The notes under the pieces were generated by a model that ran no database searches, was not told the origin of the DNA, and saw only the letters and a program-made list of their open reading frames with translations. From the NCBI RefSeq assembly GCF_963583255.1, contig NC_084816.1, positions 17,223,100 through 17,287,099 on the forward strand: 64,000 bases of DNA. The letters run 5' to 3'. The position numbers and the translations under genes are program-made. The DNA comes from Pyrus communis (taxonomy: Eukaryota > Streptophyta > Magnoliopsida > Rosales > Rosaceae). Shown piece by piece: positions 32,380-44,888 of the stretch (position 1 is the first letter of the stretch; every line of letters starts with the position of its first letter).

Positions 32380-33440
32380 TTTTAGATTCGCATAGCATAC
32401 TATTTAATTATATTTCGATTGCTTAATTAATTAAATTAATAATATAATCACAGACTTGAAGTTGTGAACTCCAATATTGGGAAATCATCCTCCTAATGAG
32501 GCTGTTATTAATAATACTGTATTTCTAAACTTATAGGGCTTGTTTGGTGATTAGAATTGGTTTGATCGAAGTATATTGAAGATAAATGTGAATGATTTTT
32601 TATTAGGAATAGATAAGTCTTCTTGATGAGCAATCCATCTTCTACCATTAAGTTGGACAAAACAATTTCATTTATTTTTTCAGTATACCTTGAAATATAT
32701 ATTTGGTGTTTATATATCATAGACACCAAGCAATCCCGGTGTACCATACAAAGATATAAAAAGAAGTAGGGGCCTGCCTGGTTAAGTTTTAGAAAACGAT
32801 TTTTGAGTTGAAAAAGACTGACAAATAGGATTTTGCATTTTAAAATCTAAGAATGTGGAATGGTAGTTTAATTTGGTAATGGAGTTTTTTTCTATAAAAA
32901 AAATTAAAAAAATAAAAAAAAAAACAAATATTAAAAACGTGTAAGGTGCCAATGTCTAAAATAGTAAAGGAAAAAAAAACATAGTAAATTCGGTATTGGT
33001 AGTAATGTTTTTGTAATATAAATTTACTGTCACGAAGAAGTACAAGTTGAGTGATATAAACAACTGCCAAAGGCTAGGCCGTGGATGAAGGGGCTAGTGA
33101 GGTGAGATTTTTCTAAATAATAAGTATTCAAGTGGTAATCCACATGTTATAATACAAGTGAAGAAAATGATATATTTTTTCATACCTCTCCACTTATTTT
33201 ACGACACAAGGAACAAGGAGAATCGACTTGAAGATCTGGCACTTTGAAAAATTCCTCGCCAGAGCACGATGACTACATACGTGGAGAATGGATTGAGCCA
33301 AGTAGAATTGGGGTTTAGGGTTTGGGGTTTAAGGTTACGGGCCTTGTGACGAGAATGGTATTGTCGCAATAGTGGTTGGGGGTGGTGACAATGTTAAGGG
33401 TGGTATCTGGGCCTTACAAAGGCCCTTTGTACTGAATATC
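32380..33440. other. Intergenic
   Basis: No gene is supported. A short GGGTTTAGGGTTTGGGG tract near 33311 resembles telomere repeats but is too short to call. Confidence 0.4.
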
Positions 33441-34605
33441 TAAAGCCCAAACAAAGTACATAAGTAATGGGCCTTATAAAGGAGAGAGCACAGATAAACC
33501 AACAGTTTGCAGCAAACAATACACTGCCGCTCCAAAGTTACATTTCCTGCAGAAAGGCATTCATACATCTCGGGTTTTTATATATGAAACTTGGACTGGA
33601 AAGGCAGCTTTACATTCTAACTTAAAACACATCAACATTCAACAAATGTTATAGCAGTCAGGTTACAAAACCACATATATACTACCAATATAAATCGAAA
33701 CTTCGGACGTGCGTATGACAGATAAATAAAAACAAAAAGTTTGGCAGAAGAGAAAGAAAGAAAGGTTTACAAGCTAGCAGTGCTGGTTTCCGGGGTTTCA
33801 TTGAGGATGAACAAGTAACAAAAAGTCATCCTACCGATGACGGATGAAGCATAGAGTAGGTACAAAAAGTGCTAATACAAGAATGTGCCCTTGTGTTTTA
33901 AATCAATTGCACTTAGTAAAGCTTCTCGTTTGTCCACTTGAGCGTCGAGAAGATACAAGTACACTATAACCTGTAATGAGTTGGTCAATCATTAGAAACT
34001 ATAAAATCTATAAACAATGGAGAAAGGACAGTAAATAGAACAATGTAACAGATGCATCATGTTGTATTAAATCAATTGTTTACTAATGTGAAGGAATACA
34101 GTACGGATAATCAAAGATGTTAACATTCAAATGGCAGACCAATTATTCCTCAAACAACTAACGTTTCTTGTTCAATTAGAAATAAATTACCTTAAGTTCC
34201 TCAAAGAATAAATAGTATATATAAATATTAATCACCTTAAAAGTATAGAACTCCACGATGAGAGTCTTTTGTCTTTTCCGTCCCAAGCAGTTAATACTCA
34301 TCCAGATGCTTCAACCTGGAGCGTAACCTTGTACACAAAACTGGAGCAGCTCCGGTATAAACAAATAATGGCACTGGAGTGCACAACGACAACCCATATA
34401 CTCTATATGAGAAACAAACTAGCCACCCAAACCATAAACTGTCAAAAACCTGGAAACTTTCTTATTCCAGATTCGTGATAAGCGGGGGCTCTCAACTTCA
34501 TGGAAACTTTGTTAACAATGTCATACCTTGAAATTTACGGGCATATGAAGTTGCTAAGGGAGGATGCTTGGCTCATCAAACACGTGTCAGTAACCCACAC
34601 ATACT
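33441..34605 (-). other. Downstream region of MTERF9, possible 3' UTR
   Basis: Sequence to the left of the MTERF9 stop codon has no other gene. The extent of the 3' UTR cannot be set. Confidence 0.35.
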
Positions 34606-37000
34606 TTAATGGAGGATGTTATCCCTTTCTTTCATATTTTTTGCACACTCTTTGAGCAGTAAGCTCTGCCGGAAAGCCAAATATTTATCTAAGCTAGTTC
34701 CAGCCCATTGTTGACAGAAGCATTCATCAGTTGGGACCAATGAACTTAGAGGAAATGGCCCCTTAGGAGCTTTCTGCAGAGAAACCAAGAACCTATGTCG
34801 AGGGCGAATTCTCTGGTCTAATGACAAGCTTAGGTACATAGGATATTTGGTCAAGGAATGCACTTCGTTATGAAGTTCATTTATCAAGTACTTGTACTTC
34901 GGTTTTAAGTTATCCTCCAGTGATAGGGATAGTACCTGCAAGGATATATGTCAGAAATCGACAAGGAACATTGGTAAAGATTCAGAAAATTAACTTGTGA
35001 AGTGGGAAGAAGCAAGAAAGCTATTTTTCTTCTTCTTCGGAACTTGACAGGTTATCAGTAAAGGAAGTCAGGAATCATAGTACTCCAAAACACATAAACA
35101 TGAAAGAAAAACTGTTTCTTGTCACACAAGTATAAATAAATCCCATCCAAATAGAAAGAATGCAACAATAATCTAATGGGCATAAAGGAAAGTAAGCATA
35201 CCTGTGTTAGACTAGTTAAAACTTTCAAGATGTCAGAATTACACATCCCGATACTCCTAAGGAAATTGATCCTGGGCAATAGCCCATCATCAATGCTATA
35301 GTGGAGGAACTGCGGATGTTTTTTAACCATCTTCACTATACTATCTCTGGTTGCTCCTATTTCCTTAGAAAGAAATAGCAGACGAGTATTCCATGATATA
35401 TCTATCCGCTGAACCAGAATTTGAGGGCTTAACTGCACAACTTTACCCAAATCCTTTTCCTTAATCCCAACCTCTTCAACTAAGTATCTCACAGTTGGTT
35501 TCAACGAGTTCTCAACACTATAGGAGAAGAGGGATGGTGTAGAAGCAATAATCTGCCCGACCCTGGAACTTGGAATACCCAAACTCATCAGGAAAGCAAC
35601 ATGGGACTTCAAATTGTTCTCAACTGTATATTCGAGGATCTGTGGCTGCCTCAAAATCATTCTTCTTACATCTCTCTGTTTGACACCAACACTCAACAAA
35701 TATTCCAACCTTTCCTTTGCTGAGCACACATTTATTTGAAGAGAAGGCATATGCCTCTCATACATTTGAATAAAGTGTGATTCCTTAAGCCCAAATGTGC
35801 TTAGATAATCAATAAGGGGTAACAACTTCTCATCCAATTGGACTTCTTCAGACAGTCGAGGGAATCTATCCTCCATAGCCTTCCTTGTTGCTAGCTGCAA
35901 TCAAATAAAACAAATCAGCACTTTCGTATGAAATGGTGTACAAATGTTCTACTATAATTGATCGTAGAATTTGAAAGCTCGTCATGTCAATCCACAAGCT
36001 ACCTTTCCCTTGCGAGGAACATCCACGGAAGTGACTGCTTCTTTTTTGCTTGGACTATAATAGTAGTCTTCCTTATTACTCTTCTCTAGAGTGCGCTTGC
36101 TGTTTTTGCCATCCAAATGACCATTGGAAAACCCCTTTTGGGATTTGGGCCTCTTTCTACTAACATCAAAATCTGAAATTTTCGAAAAGTCATCCTGGGG
36201 AAGCAATCCACACAGAAAATTCAGATGATGTTCAAAAAAAAAAAAAAAACAAAAAAAAAAAAAAAAAAAAAAAAAGCTACTCGTGTCATATATACATTCA
36301 TACTAAACTAACATTTCATCCAACAGCTTATCACATCACATATAATTATAAACAATTGATCACAACCCAAGAATCAATTTTCCGAATGTTGGGTGACGAA
36401 ATGCGAAATACTTTGAAGCTTATCGTCTTTCATTATACATTTAGCTTGTTGCATACATTTTCAAGAACCCATAAAGCTTGGGAAAAAGAAAAAAACCCAC
36501 AAAACCAGTATCAACCTCAATCCAATAAGCAACCAAATGAAGGGAAAAACCAACAACTCCAAAAGAAAAAAAAAACTTGAAACTACAAATTAACCTATAC
36601 AAACAAATGGGCAGTACCCAAAAGTCAGCATAACTGAAGCAGCAGCATTCTTATTATGCTTAGAATTAATGAAAAACAAACAAATGGGGGTGCTTAATAA
36701 TTTACTCACATTGAGCAACCAATCGTCGTCGGACATGTCAGTAACACGTGAGACCTGGTCGTCGTCGTCTTGGTCGTAGGGGGAGAGAGGCTGGCCATAG
36801 CGGGACCGGCGGTTGGACTTGAGAATTTTGGGGTTGGAGTGGGTGGAGAGCACCACGAAGCGGCAGCTGGAATCGGACCTCCTTTTGCGACCAGAGAGAT
36901 TGGAGAGAGTAGTAATGATGAACTGGGACTGAGAGAAGAGTTTCAGACAAGAAGAGGAGGAGGAGGAATGCGAGGAGGGACAGAGAGAGAAAGGTACCAT
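34606..37000 (-). CDS. MTERF9: Transcription termination factor MTERF9, organellar
   Basis: Four exons on the minus strand: 36710-37000, 36003-36194, 35202-35894 and 34606-34935, all in phase 0 with GT/AG introns, giving 501 residues. The start is the ATG at 37000; the N-terminus is Ser/hydroxyl-rich with basic residues, fitting a chloroplast or mitochondrial transit peptide. HSNPKILKSNRRSRYGQPLS and SPYDQDDDD follow. From about residue 175 to 480 come tandem mTERF repeats (VKQRDVRRMILRQPQILEYT, TPSLFSYSVENSLKP, VVQLSPQILVQR, KHPQFLHYSIDDGL). The C-terminus has LVPTDECFCQQWAGTSLDKY. These match Arabidopsis MTERF9 (chloroplast gene expression) as I recall it. Intron 1 holds a long A tract (about 36235-36276). 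No breaks are seen. Confidence 0.92.
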
Positions 37001-37365
37001 TTTACTAGATAGAGGAAGAGAGACAAAGAATATACCCTAAAACCCTCTGCAGAATTATCTATATTATCGTTATCTTCTTCCTCCCTTTTTTTAATTTTTA
37101 ATTTTTTAATTTTTGATTTTTTTAAAGAGATAACTGGTGCCACGTCACAATTATGCACTCTTTTTGGGCCGGAGAGGTTATAAAAATTTCATTCTGTTCG
37201 TGATCACAGTTAAGCAGACTCATCAGCTTGAAGCATCGAATCTAAAACCTCTCACATTTTTTTGTTTATCAAGGAAGCGCATTCCGTGCCACTTGTTGTG
37301 GTTATTATCTTTTTTTTTTTTTTTTTTTTGGTGAATGTGGTTATTGCTTTCTTATGCTATCAAAA
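37001..37365 (-). promoter_or_regulatory. MTERF9 upstream region
   Basis: It contains CACGTCAC-type and GGGCC motifs near 37140-37170 (GTGACGTG on the gene strand) and T-rich tracts. A TATA box is not obvious. The role is inferred from position. Confidence 0.3.
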
Positions 37366-37564
37366 GGATCATGATTCTCTCCTAAGTTAAGGGTGAGAAT
37401 CCTCCTGAGCAAGCTTATCGGGCCATTCAAATTTTATTCAACGATTACAATTATTATAACTTTTAGAGTGACTCCCTTTTTGTAACCGTTGGATAAAATT
37501 TGAATAGCCCGATGGGCTTGCTCAGGAGGAGTCTTACCCTCAGCTCAAGAGAGGATCTTGATCC
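37366..37564. mobile_element. Fold-back MITE, ~80-bp arms
   Basis: The arms run GGATCATGATTCTCTCC... and, in reverse complement, GGATCAAGATCCTCTCT..., through CCTCCTGAGCAAGC and ATTCAAATTTTAT to the centre. Total is 199 bp, mostly palindromic. The core resembles the MITE at 63.5 kb. Confidence 0.8.
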
Positions 37565-37792
37565 CTGTCAAAATATATCTTTTTTGGGTTCAGAGTCTCA
37601 CAGACTTCAGAGACAAAAATAAATTTCTTTTTTCCTTTTTTCTTTCCTGATCAGCCCCTAATCAAACTATTTTTCGGCTCTTACACATTACTTTTATTTT
37701 TGACCATCAAACGGATAACAATTAGTAACACAATTAAACATAGATGTGTAGAAAAATAAAAATAGTGTGTTTATCATATCTATTTTTTTTTA

Positions 37793-38279
37793 GGTTCAAG
37801 TGTTAATTTAGTCTCTGAATTATTACCTCAGTGAAAATTAAGTCCTTAAATTAATTTCAATAAAATAAGTCCCTAAATTCATTAAAAATTGCTAATTTCA
37901 TCCCTATTATTATATTCAAAACTATGTTGTCTAATTTTTCTTCAACTTAAGTCACCTGACACACTTTAGAGTGTAATGTCGTCATTTTCTTGCCTCTAAG
38001 CCCTTAAAATTTCATATAGATTACGAATTTAACGTCTAATTTACCGTCCAAAGTTAACTTCATATACTATTTCTTTATGAAAATTACCAATCCACCCTAT
38101 AATGTGTATCACATGCAAGTAACATGACCTAAATTGAATATAGTAGCTTTGAATATAATATTAGGAGTGTAATTGGTTGATTTTTATAATTCAATGACTG
38201 ATTTTTTAGAAGAAAAAAAAATAGTTTAGGGACAATTTTCACTCAAGTAACAATTCATGGACTAAATTAGCAATTCACC
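37793..38279. mobile_element. MULE-type MITE with ~65-bp inverted termini
   Basis: The left arm AATTTAGTCTCTGAATTATT pairs with the right arm (reverse complement AATTTAGTCCATGAATTGTT); both continue through GTGAAAATT. The poly-T flanks hide the target duplication. Confidence 0.65.
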
Positions 38280-38298
38280 TTTTTTTTTAAATTTGGTA

Positions 38299-39497
38299 TG
38301 ACATGCCTCGACCCCGTTACCCTTCAAACATCAGGATGGGCACGTGCTGGTCGATACTCGAGGGTGACGAAACCATTTTATCATGCATCCAAGTTATGAA
38401 GAAAGAGCAGACGTAAATCAAATAAGTAAATTTAAATATAATGGAATATGAAATGCATGCAAGCCTAATATCTTTATAAAAACATGCAATTTGAGAAGGG
38501 TTCACTAACAGATACTCTATCACTGAAGAGTCGTTCAAGCTAGAGAGAACAGGGTCGTCGCTGACAACGCAGCTCAGAACGAGGCGAACAGATTGGTACC
38601 CTTCTTGACGGTTAACTCGCCATGGTTTGGCTGAAAAATGGCCTGGAAGGTTGCAAGTTCGCCAAAAAACTGGGTTTTTCGTCGGATTTCTGATTAAACC
38701 TTAGGAGGCCCAACCGAGATCGGAGTTGGTCAAAAAAATGGCTGGAAGGTGGCCAAACGACCATGGATTTGAAAATTTCCAGAGTTGAACAATGACTTCC
38801 CTTGTATTTTTCGTGTTCCTACATCACCAAAACCACCCAAAAACTTACTAATCATGAACCTTGACACGATCTACAACAATGTGGACCAAATTTGAGACTT
38901 ACCTTCGTCAAAAACGGCAAGAATTTGCCAGAGAAATGGGTTGCACAGTAAAGGTTCTACTATGCAAAGAAAAGGAAAGGAATGTGTGGTGAACTCGCCA
39001 TGCTTGGGGGTTCTCGACGTGGTGCCTGGGTAGTGGTGCGCTGCTGTGGACGAAGAGGAGAGGGAGAGTTCTAAGGTGAGACAAGAGAGAGCACGGGAGA
39101 AGTGAGAGATGAGAGGGCGGGGAAGTGATGATGAAGAGGACAGAAGAAGAAAAATAAGAAAATAAAGAGAGAGAAAGAGATCTTGGGACAAGGAAGGAAC
39201 ACCCCAAAAAAATGGGGAATCTAACATATGTCAGCCAAGGGAAGATCCAAAATGGAGAACTATCTTCTAATGTGAATTTACATAAATGCCCTTGATGTTC
39301 AAAAATTTATAAAAACTTCGTTTTAGCTCCAAATTCAAATCCTCTTGCGCCTACGTGTTCGTATCGACGAGTGTTATGTGAATAAATTAAAAAAAAAAAT
39401 TCCTACATTCATAAAACGAGAGTCAGCACTTTCATTGTTAGGGGTATTTTTGTAAATTTAACTAATTAAAACTTAAAATTTAAGACAAGTTGTTACA
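38299..39497 (-). mobile_element. LTR related to the 20-22 kb solo LTR, with polypurine tract
   Basis: The minus strand starts TGTAACAACTTGTC at 39497 and ends CGGGGTCGAGGCATGTCA at 38299. Just before the start is TTAAGGGGGTAGAT, a polypurine tract, so this is a 3' LTR with a scrap of interior. The CTCTTGCGCCTACGTGTTCG block is shared with the larger LTR. Flanking pentamers do not match, in line with a broken element. Confidence 0.6.
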
Positions 39498-39559
39498 ATC
39501 TACCCCCTTAAGAAAATTTCGTCTTAGCTACAGTTCTGCACGATAAACACTTTCCTGGG

Positions 39560-41040
39560 CAATCATTTTGGGAGGCGTGGTTGGGAAGGAATTCTTCATA
39601 GGGATGGAAATGTATTATTGAAGTGAAAATGTTGTTAGAGCGGGGGTTGAGATGGAGAATGGGGGATGCGATGAGCATTTGGATTTGGGATTATCCTTGG
39701 ATACCGAAGCCACCAACATTTAAGGTTACTCCAAACCATAACCTTTAGGCTAAAATGGTGATGAAACTAATGAACGAAGATAGATCAGTATGGAATAAGG
39801 AGTTGCTAGGCGCACATTTCGCATTGGAAGATGTGAACTAGATTTTGGGTATCCCTATTCATAAATGAGGATGTCATGACTAGATCGTTTGGCATTTTAC
39901 TAAATATGGGGATTATACGGTGAAGTCGGGGTATAAAGTAGTGATGGAGATGACGGAAGCAGGGGAGTTCGGAAGGAAGGCGAAGGGTTCGACGAGTGAG
40001 CGGGACAAAAACAACCACACGTGGATGAGGTTTCGGCAGTTGAGGATTCCAAATAAAATGAAGATTTTATTATGGAGGTGTTATAACAATGCTTTGATTG
40101 TGCACTGTAACTTACAAATAAGACATATGTGAGTGCCTGATGTGTGTGCCATCTGTGCAACTAAGATAAAGACGGAGAATCACTTGTTTTTTTAATGTGA
40201 ATTTAGTCGGGCTTTTTGTTTGGGATTCTGGTTCAACTAAATTTGCAGGAAGTAACAGGTGTGGATTTCTTGAAAGTTGGAAGAAGATTTGCTTAAAGGT
40301 TCAGGATGTTGAGGACAAGGATGATATTCTGTAGAGTATTGTGTTTGGATTATGACGTATTTAGAAGTGCAAAAATGCCATGATTTTCAATAATTGTCAT
40401 CCTGTGAAGGCTTCAGAATTGTGGAGGAAACAAGTGGTAGAGTTTTGAGAAAGTGAGAAGGTGGCTGATGAGGGAAGAAGCACGGTGAATAGGAGTACAA
40501 TGGTAAAGATGGTGGGGGTGCGGGATGGATAGCACAAACCATAGTTTAGTACACTTAAACTCAATTGTAATGCTGCTTGGTGTAGTAAACGAATGTGTGG
40601 GGCTGTTGGGTGGGTGCTCCGTGATTTTGTTGGTTTGCTGGTGGTTGCAAGAGGGACAGGGAAGCTGTAGGCGTCCTCTACTGTGATGGCAGAGGCGGCT
40701 ACCATTAGGGAGGCACTGTAGTTTTGTAGAGAGGAAGGATATAGTACTTTGGTTGTTGAATCTGACTCAAAATTGGTGATTCAAATGGCCAAAAGGAAGA
40801 TAAGTGTGGAGGCGTCATTGGAAAGTATCATACATGATATTTAGGCTATTGCAAATGAAGTGGGGATTGTTTTGTTCAAGTTTACTTGTAGGGAAGGTAA
40901 CCGAGTGGTGCATTCTGTAGCTATGTTTGTTCAAAAACATAGTGGATCATTTAGCTAGAATTGTATTGGCCCATAGTTTCTTTTCAATATTCTAGCTAAA
41001 GACGTAAACCTTTCAACTCGTATTTAATGCAACCTATCTT
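39560..41040 (+). pseudogene. LINE (non-LTR retrotransposon) 3' part: zf-RVT and RNase H
   Basis: Broken frames give IWIWDYPWIPKPPTFKV, then WHFTKYGDYTVKSGYKVVME and IPNKMKILLWRCYNNALIVH, the zinc-binding region downstream of plant LINE reverse transcriptase. RNase H text follows (CNAAWCSKR, GAVGWVLRDF, EAATIREAL, VVESDSKLVI, REGNRVVHSVA), with D, E and D positions recognisable. Many stops and frameshifts are present. The RT domain is absent (5' truncation is normal for LINEs). Confidence 0.75.
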
Positions 41041-41320
41041 TACAATAAAACAAGTGATGTAAAGAATGTTTGGCATTTTTTTATTAAAATGTCTTCATGC
41101 ATGCTCAAGTGTTAAAAATAAAAAAGAACTTTATATATCGCATGTGGCGTGCCATGATTTAAAAAAAAACCGAACTCCATTGTAATTGACAGGAACCGAA
41201 CCATACCCTCAACTCTAAACTCAAACATGTTATTTTGACATATGTCTTCTACATAACGGGAGCTTTAACATCATTAGGTTTGACACGGATTGAAAAATTA
41301 TAATTTAAAAGGAAAAACAA

Positions 41321-41465
41321 AAAGTGTGTAATATCCACACACCCTTTTTTACTTCTACACACCTTTCTAATTTTTGGTCGTCTGATCGGATGAATTGAAA
41401 GATCAAATGACAGAAATTAATAAGAGGTCTATGAGCAGCGAAAAGGGTGTGTGGATAGCACACCC
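41321..41465. mobile_element. Small MITE with ~25-bp inverted ends
   Basis: The left end GTGTGTAATATCCACACACC and the reverse complement of the right end GTGTGCTATCCACACACCC are close matches. Confidence 0.7.
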
Positions 41466-42082
41466 AAAACAAAAAAGAGCCAAATAGCCATTCGTACCTC
41501 CTCATACCTAACCATGAGCCACCCAATCCGTCAGCCACACCAACTTGTCGGCAACTGCTTGTCTTTTCTCCACAGCTTGAAAAAGCTCTCTTTTTCTCTC
41601 CTTCCCCCATCTGTGATTCTCTCTCTCTTATTTTCTTCATCTTAAAAAACTAAACCCGAACTTACAAAACCAAAGTTCAAATTATAGATCCGTGAATTCC
41701 CTGTCTGCAGTCATCGAAGACTAAAACACTCATGCAAAACTAAACTCAAAACCTAACAAGCATCGTAACTGACAGGAACCGCACCACGCCCTCAACTCAT
41801 CACCACCATCAGCCACCACCAATCTTTCTTCCGATCTCTGTCTCATTCCCACAAAAATCTTCCCCCACCAAAACCCATGAAACATTAAGATCTCTATGTC
41901 TTATGTTGGATCAAACACCCCGTGTTCTGAGACCAATCCCTACCTAAGCTCAAACCAAATCTATGAAGCCGAGAATGGAAAAAGAAGAGAGAAAGAGAAT
42001 GAGAGAAAAAGAGAAAGGAATGTGGCAAGATGAGGGGTAAATTGCTCACAGTTGTTATTTCTGTTTAGTTCTAATTAGCGAC
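41466..42082. other. Intergenic
   Basis: No gene is supported. The phrase AACTGACAGGAACCG...CCTCAACTC at about 41766 repeats one at about 41187. Confidence 0.4.
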
Positions 42083-42256
42083 TTTTTTTTTTAGTACAAT
42101 AATATATTTTACACTCAGAGGAAGGGGAGTTCGCCTGAGTTACATAATGAGCAACCTAATTTAGTATCAAATTTTCTATTTACGAAATCCGAACTTAAGA
42201 CCTTTCACTTACAAGTAAGGAGAAATATCACCAGATCATAGTTCTAAGTGGTGGCA
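42083..42256 (-). mobile_element. SINE copy
   Basis: It is the same family as 32191-32369: T run at the left, CTTAAGACCTTTCACTTACA in the middle, and GATCATAGTTCTAAGTGG at the right. It is more diverged. Confidence 0.65.
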
Positions 42257-42756
42257 GTTATGATTAAGGAGTTAAAATGGTAATTTCATTGTGTTTTGAT
42301 CGACAATTAGGGTTCTATTAATATGTAGGTTAGATAACACACTAAATACCTAAGTTGTATTCCCACTTGGCATGTAAAATTTCCTAATTGAGTGTTGTCC
42401 ACATTTATTCCCTGATGAGTGGGTATGTGTTGACCAACGTGGCACATTCTGTAACGATGGTGACAATCAACCTATCTCTTCTCTCTCTCTCTAATCACTA
42501 CCAGAGGTTATTGCCAGTGGCATCTTGCCTCGTTGTGGCAATGAAAGCCTCAGCTTCTTCCTCCGTACTCATGCAAAAACCATGCATTTTCAACAACAAT
42601 CTATTATTTGAAAGCAGCACCATCCCAAGTGTGCAAACTTTACCAAAAAACCATGGAACACAAAAGCTTGAAGGATTGTAGCAATCGACGATGTTTCGGC
42701 TATAGCTGATCCAACCCCTGTCGTCATCACCTGGCAAATTGTTGTCGGAGATATAG

Positions 42757-42803
42757 GTATACATACGTACATACGTACACACGTACATACATACATACAT
42801 ACA
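42757..42803. repeat. TACG/TACA tetranucleotide microsatellite, left of viral block
   Basis: ATACATACGTACATACGTAC and further TACA units end directly where coat-protein-like sequence begins. Confidence 0.9.
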
Positions 42804-43452
42804 TCCCAAGTCCAATAAATACAAATCCAAAAATAAACATTTTGAAACTAATAAGTTTTATGAAAAACCCAAATCCAACAAGTGGAAGAGGAAACCCTCT
42901 GGAAAAATCCACTCTAAGAATCCATAACAAAAAGGAAATTGCTACAAGTGTGGCAAATATGGCCATTACGCCAATGATTGCCGTGTTAAGAAAACAATTA
43001 ACCAATTGAAGATCTCTGAGGAAGAGAAACTTCAGTTAATCTAAGTCTTAGATCTTAAAGACACAGACCATAGTCAATCAGAAGATGATTTGGAATTATC
43101 CTCTTCTGATAATAGCTCCTCAACCAATATTTCATCCCCCGACATCAAGCTAGGATGTACCGATGCTTGCTGTAATAAAATCTCAGTCCTCAATACAAAA
43201 AGAACAAGAAGATCTTCTTATTGAACTAATAAGTAAAGTCGATGACCTAGAACTTAAAGCCTTCTATCTTAAGAAACTTAAGAAATTAGTTTCTTCAGAT
43301 GAATCTGGCACTAGCCAACCTCAGCCAACTCCAAAAATCTCTCTTAGCACAACCTTGGAAAGGTTCAATAAGACTAAGAAAGAAATTACAATCAAAGACC
43401 TCCAATGTGAAGTTAATAAAATCAAAGACGAAATTAGGTTTCTAAAGTCCTA
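42804..43452 (+). pseudogene. Coat-protein C-terminus with CCHC knuckle
   Basis: A Lys/Asn-rich stretch leads to the CCHC finger CYKCGKYGHYANDC (42940-42981), then KISEEEKLQL and a stop at 43042. After a Ser/Asp-rich segment and CTDACC the frame shifts, and 43163-43452 continues with a charged helical region (EEQEDLLIELISKVDD-like). Basic plus CCHC is the standard nucleic-acid-binding end of caulimovirid coat proteins. Confidence 0.7.
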
Positions 43453-43565
43453 AACCTAGAAATTCGTTCACATCTCAGTAGAGTCCAGACCCAAACATTT
43501 GTCAATAACAATGACGAAGAACATGGCAGTTCTTCTTCTGGTCACAATTCAGACTCCTAGTTTGG

Positions 43566-43960
43566 AGAAAAAGATTTAATCTTAGGTCTTTTAGACAAGA
43601 TAAGAATCCAAAAATGGAATTCTAAAATCAAAATAATAATTGATGACTTTCATTTTGAAACTATTGCTTTGATAGATTCGGGCACAGACTTGGATTGTAT
43701 TCAAGAAGGGTTAATTCCTACTAAGTACTTTCATAAGTCAAACGAAATACTTAGTGTTGCTAACCAATCACCAATGCAATTAAATTTTGAGATTCCAAAG
43801 GCGCGTGTCTGCTAAAATAATATTTGTTTTAAAACTTCATTTGTTTTAATCAAAAACATTTTTAATCCAGTCATTTTATGTCTCCCTTTTATGGCACTCA
43901 TATATCCTTTTAAGGTTCATCACAATAGGATTACCACCCAAGTCTTAGGATAGAAATCAA
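43566..43960 (+). pseudogene. Retroviral-type aspartic protease remnant
   Basis: The active-site region reads ALIDSGTD (43666-43689), preceded by KIIIDDF and followed by LIPTKYF and the FVLIKNIFNPVILCLPFM stretch that normally leads toward RT. A stop follows KARVC. RT itself does not follow. Confidence 0.7.
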
Positions 43961-44069
43961 ATTTGAGTTCTACAAGGAAACATACCTCAAAAAATTAAAA
44001 CATCTTCAGAAGGATAGCATATCGCGATCCATCAATTTAATCACTCATAAAACACAACAAATTAATTTC

Positions 44070-44888
44070 TTGAAGGAAGAAATTAATCACAAAAGAATTG
44101 AAGAACAGCTAACAAATAAATCTTTGTTAGAAGCCATTAATAATTTTCAAATGAAACTTGTTAATGACATCTATTCAGATATTCCCAATGCCTTTTGGCA
44201 TCGAAAACAACATATTGTTAAACTTCCTTACTCCAATAAGTACCCAGGTAGACATTATCCCAAGTCTACTCTAGAGAAGGCTTCCAGCCACACTTCCACC
44301 TCCACCACTAGTAAAACAGGAATCTATTCCCGATTCCTTATCGGTCTTAGTCATTACCAACCGTTTCACTCCTCTAGGATCCACTTTAGGAAACATCAGA
44401 CCAAATTACCAAAAGGCCTTAGCCAGTCCATATGTCCATACTCATCAATGTCATCCCCATCAACACCCAGTGCACCTAGCTTTGCTAAAACATCCCCCTA
44501 CGCCAAGAAAAATCCAATAGAATACCTTTTCAGCATCCCTCACCATATTGATAAAAAAAAAAAAAAACAACTCCCAGAAAAAATAGCCAAAACACTTTTA
44601 CCTCCAAATTTCCATCACCTACCAACTGAATCTTTCAAAACCCTTAAATACTACCAAGCCATTCTCAGTGAGACAGAAAGCATTGCTATCAAACCCATTT
44701 TCAGCAACACCCATGACAACAAAATACTTTACCATTCTCTTCACTTTTCGAACAAGAATGGGGAATCCCCCTCTATTAAACCAAACCACTTCATACCCAA
44801 CATGTTCTTATTCCCAATAACCACTACAATTATTTTGATTACATTCAAGCCTGGACCAACATTTCTTTTATCAAACAATAGACTCTAG
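44070..44888 (+). pseudogene. Pre-RT segment fused to downstream polyprotein region
   Basis: The 272-codon open frame begins EEINHKRIEEQLTNKSLLEA and SDIPNAFWHRKQHIVKLPYS, text expected just before RT. It then jumps to a Ser/Pro-rich region, so RT and RNase H appear to have been removed between about 44240 and 44300. Near 44800 the homology moves to another frame (NYFDYIQAW). Confidence 0.5.

Noticed and set aside
33305..33345. Interstitial telomere repeat
   Set aside because: Only about three imperfect TTTAGGG-like units; too short.
42388..42830. Gene fragment on either strand left of the viral block
   Set aside because: ORFs of 97-110 codons overlap on both strands; the minus frame has protein-like text but no family I recognise, and it reads into the microsatellite.
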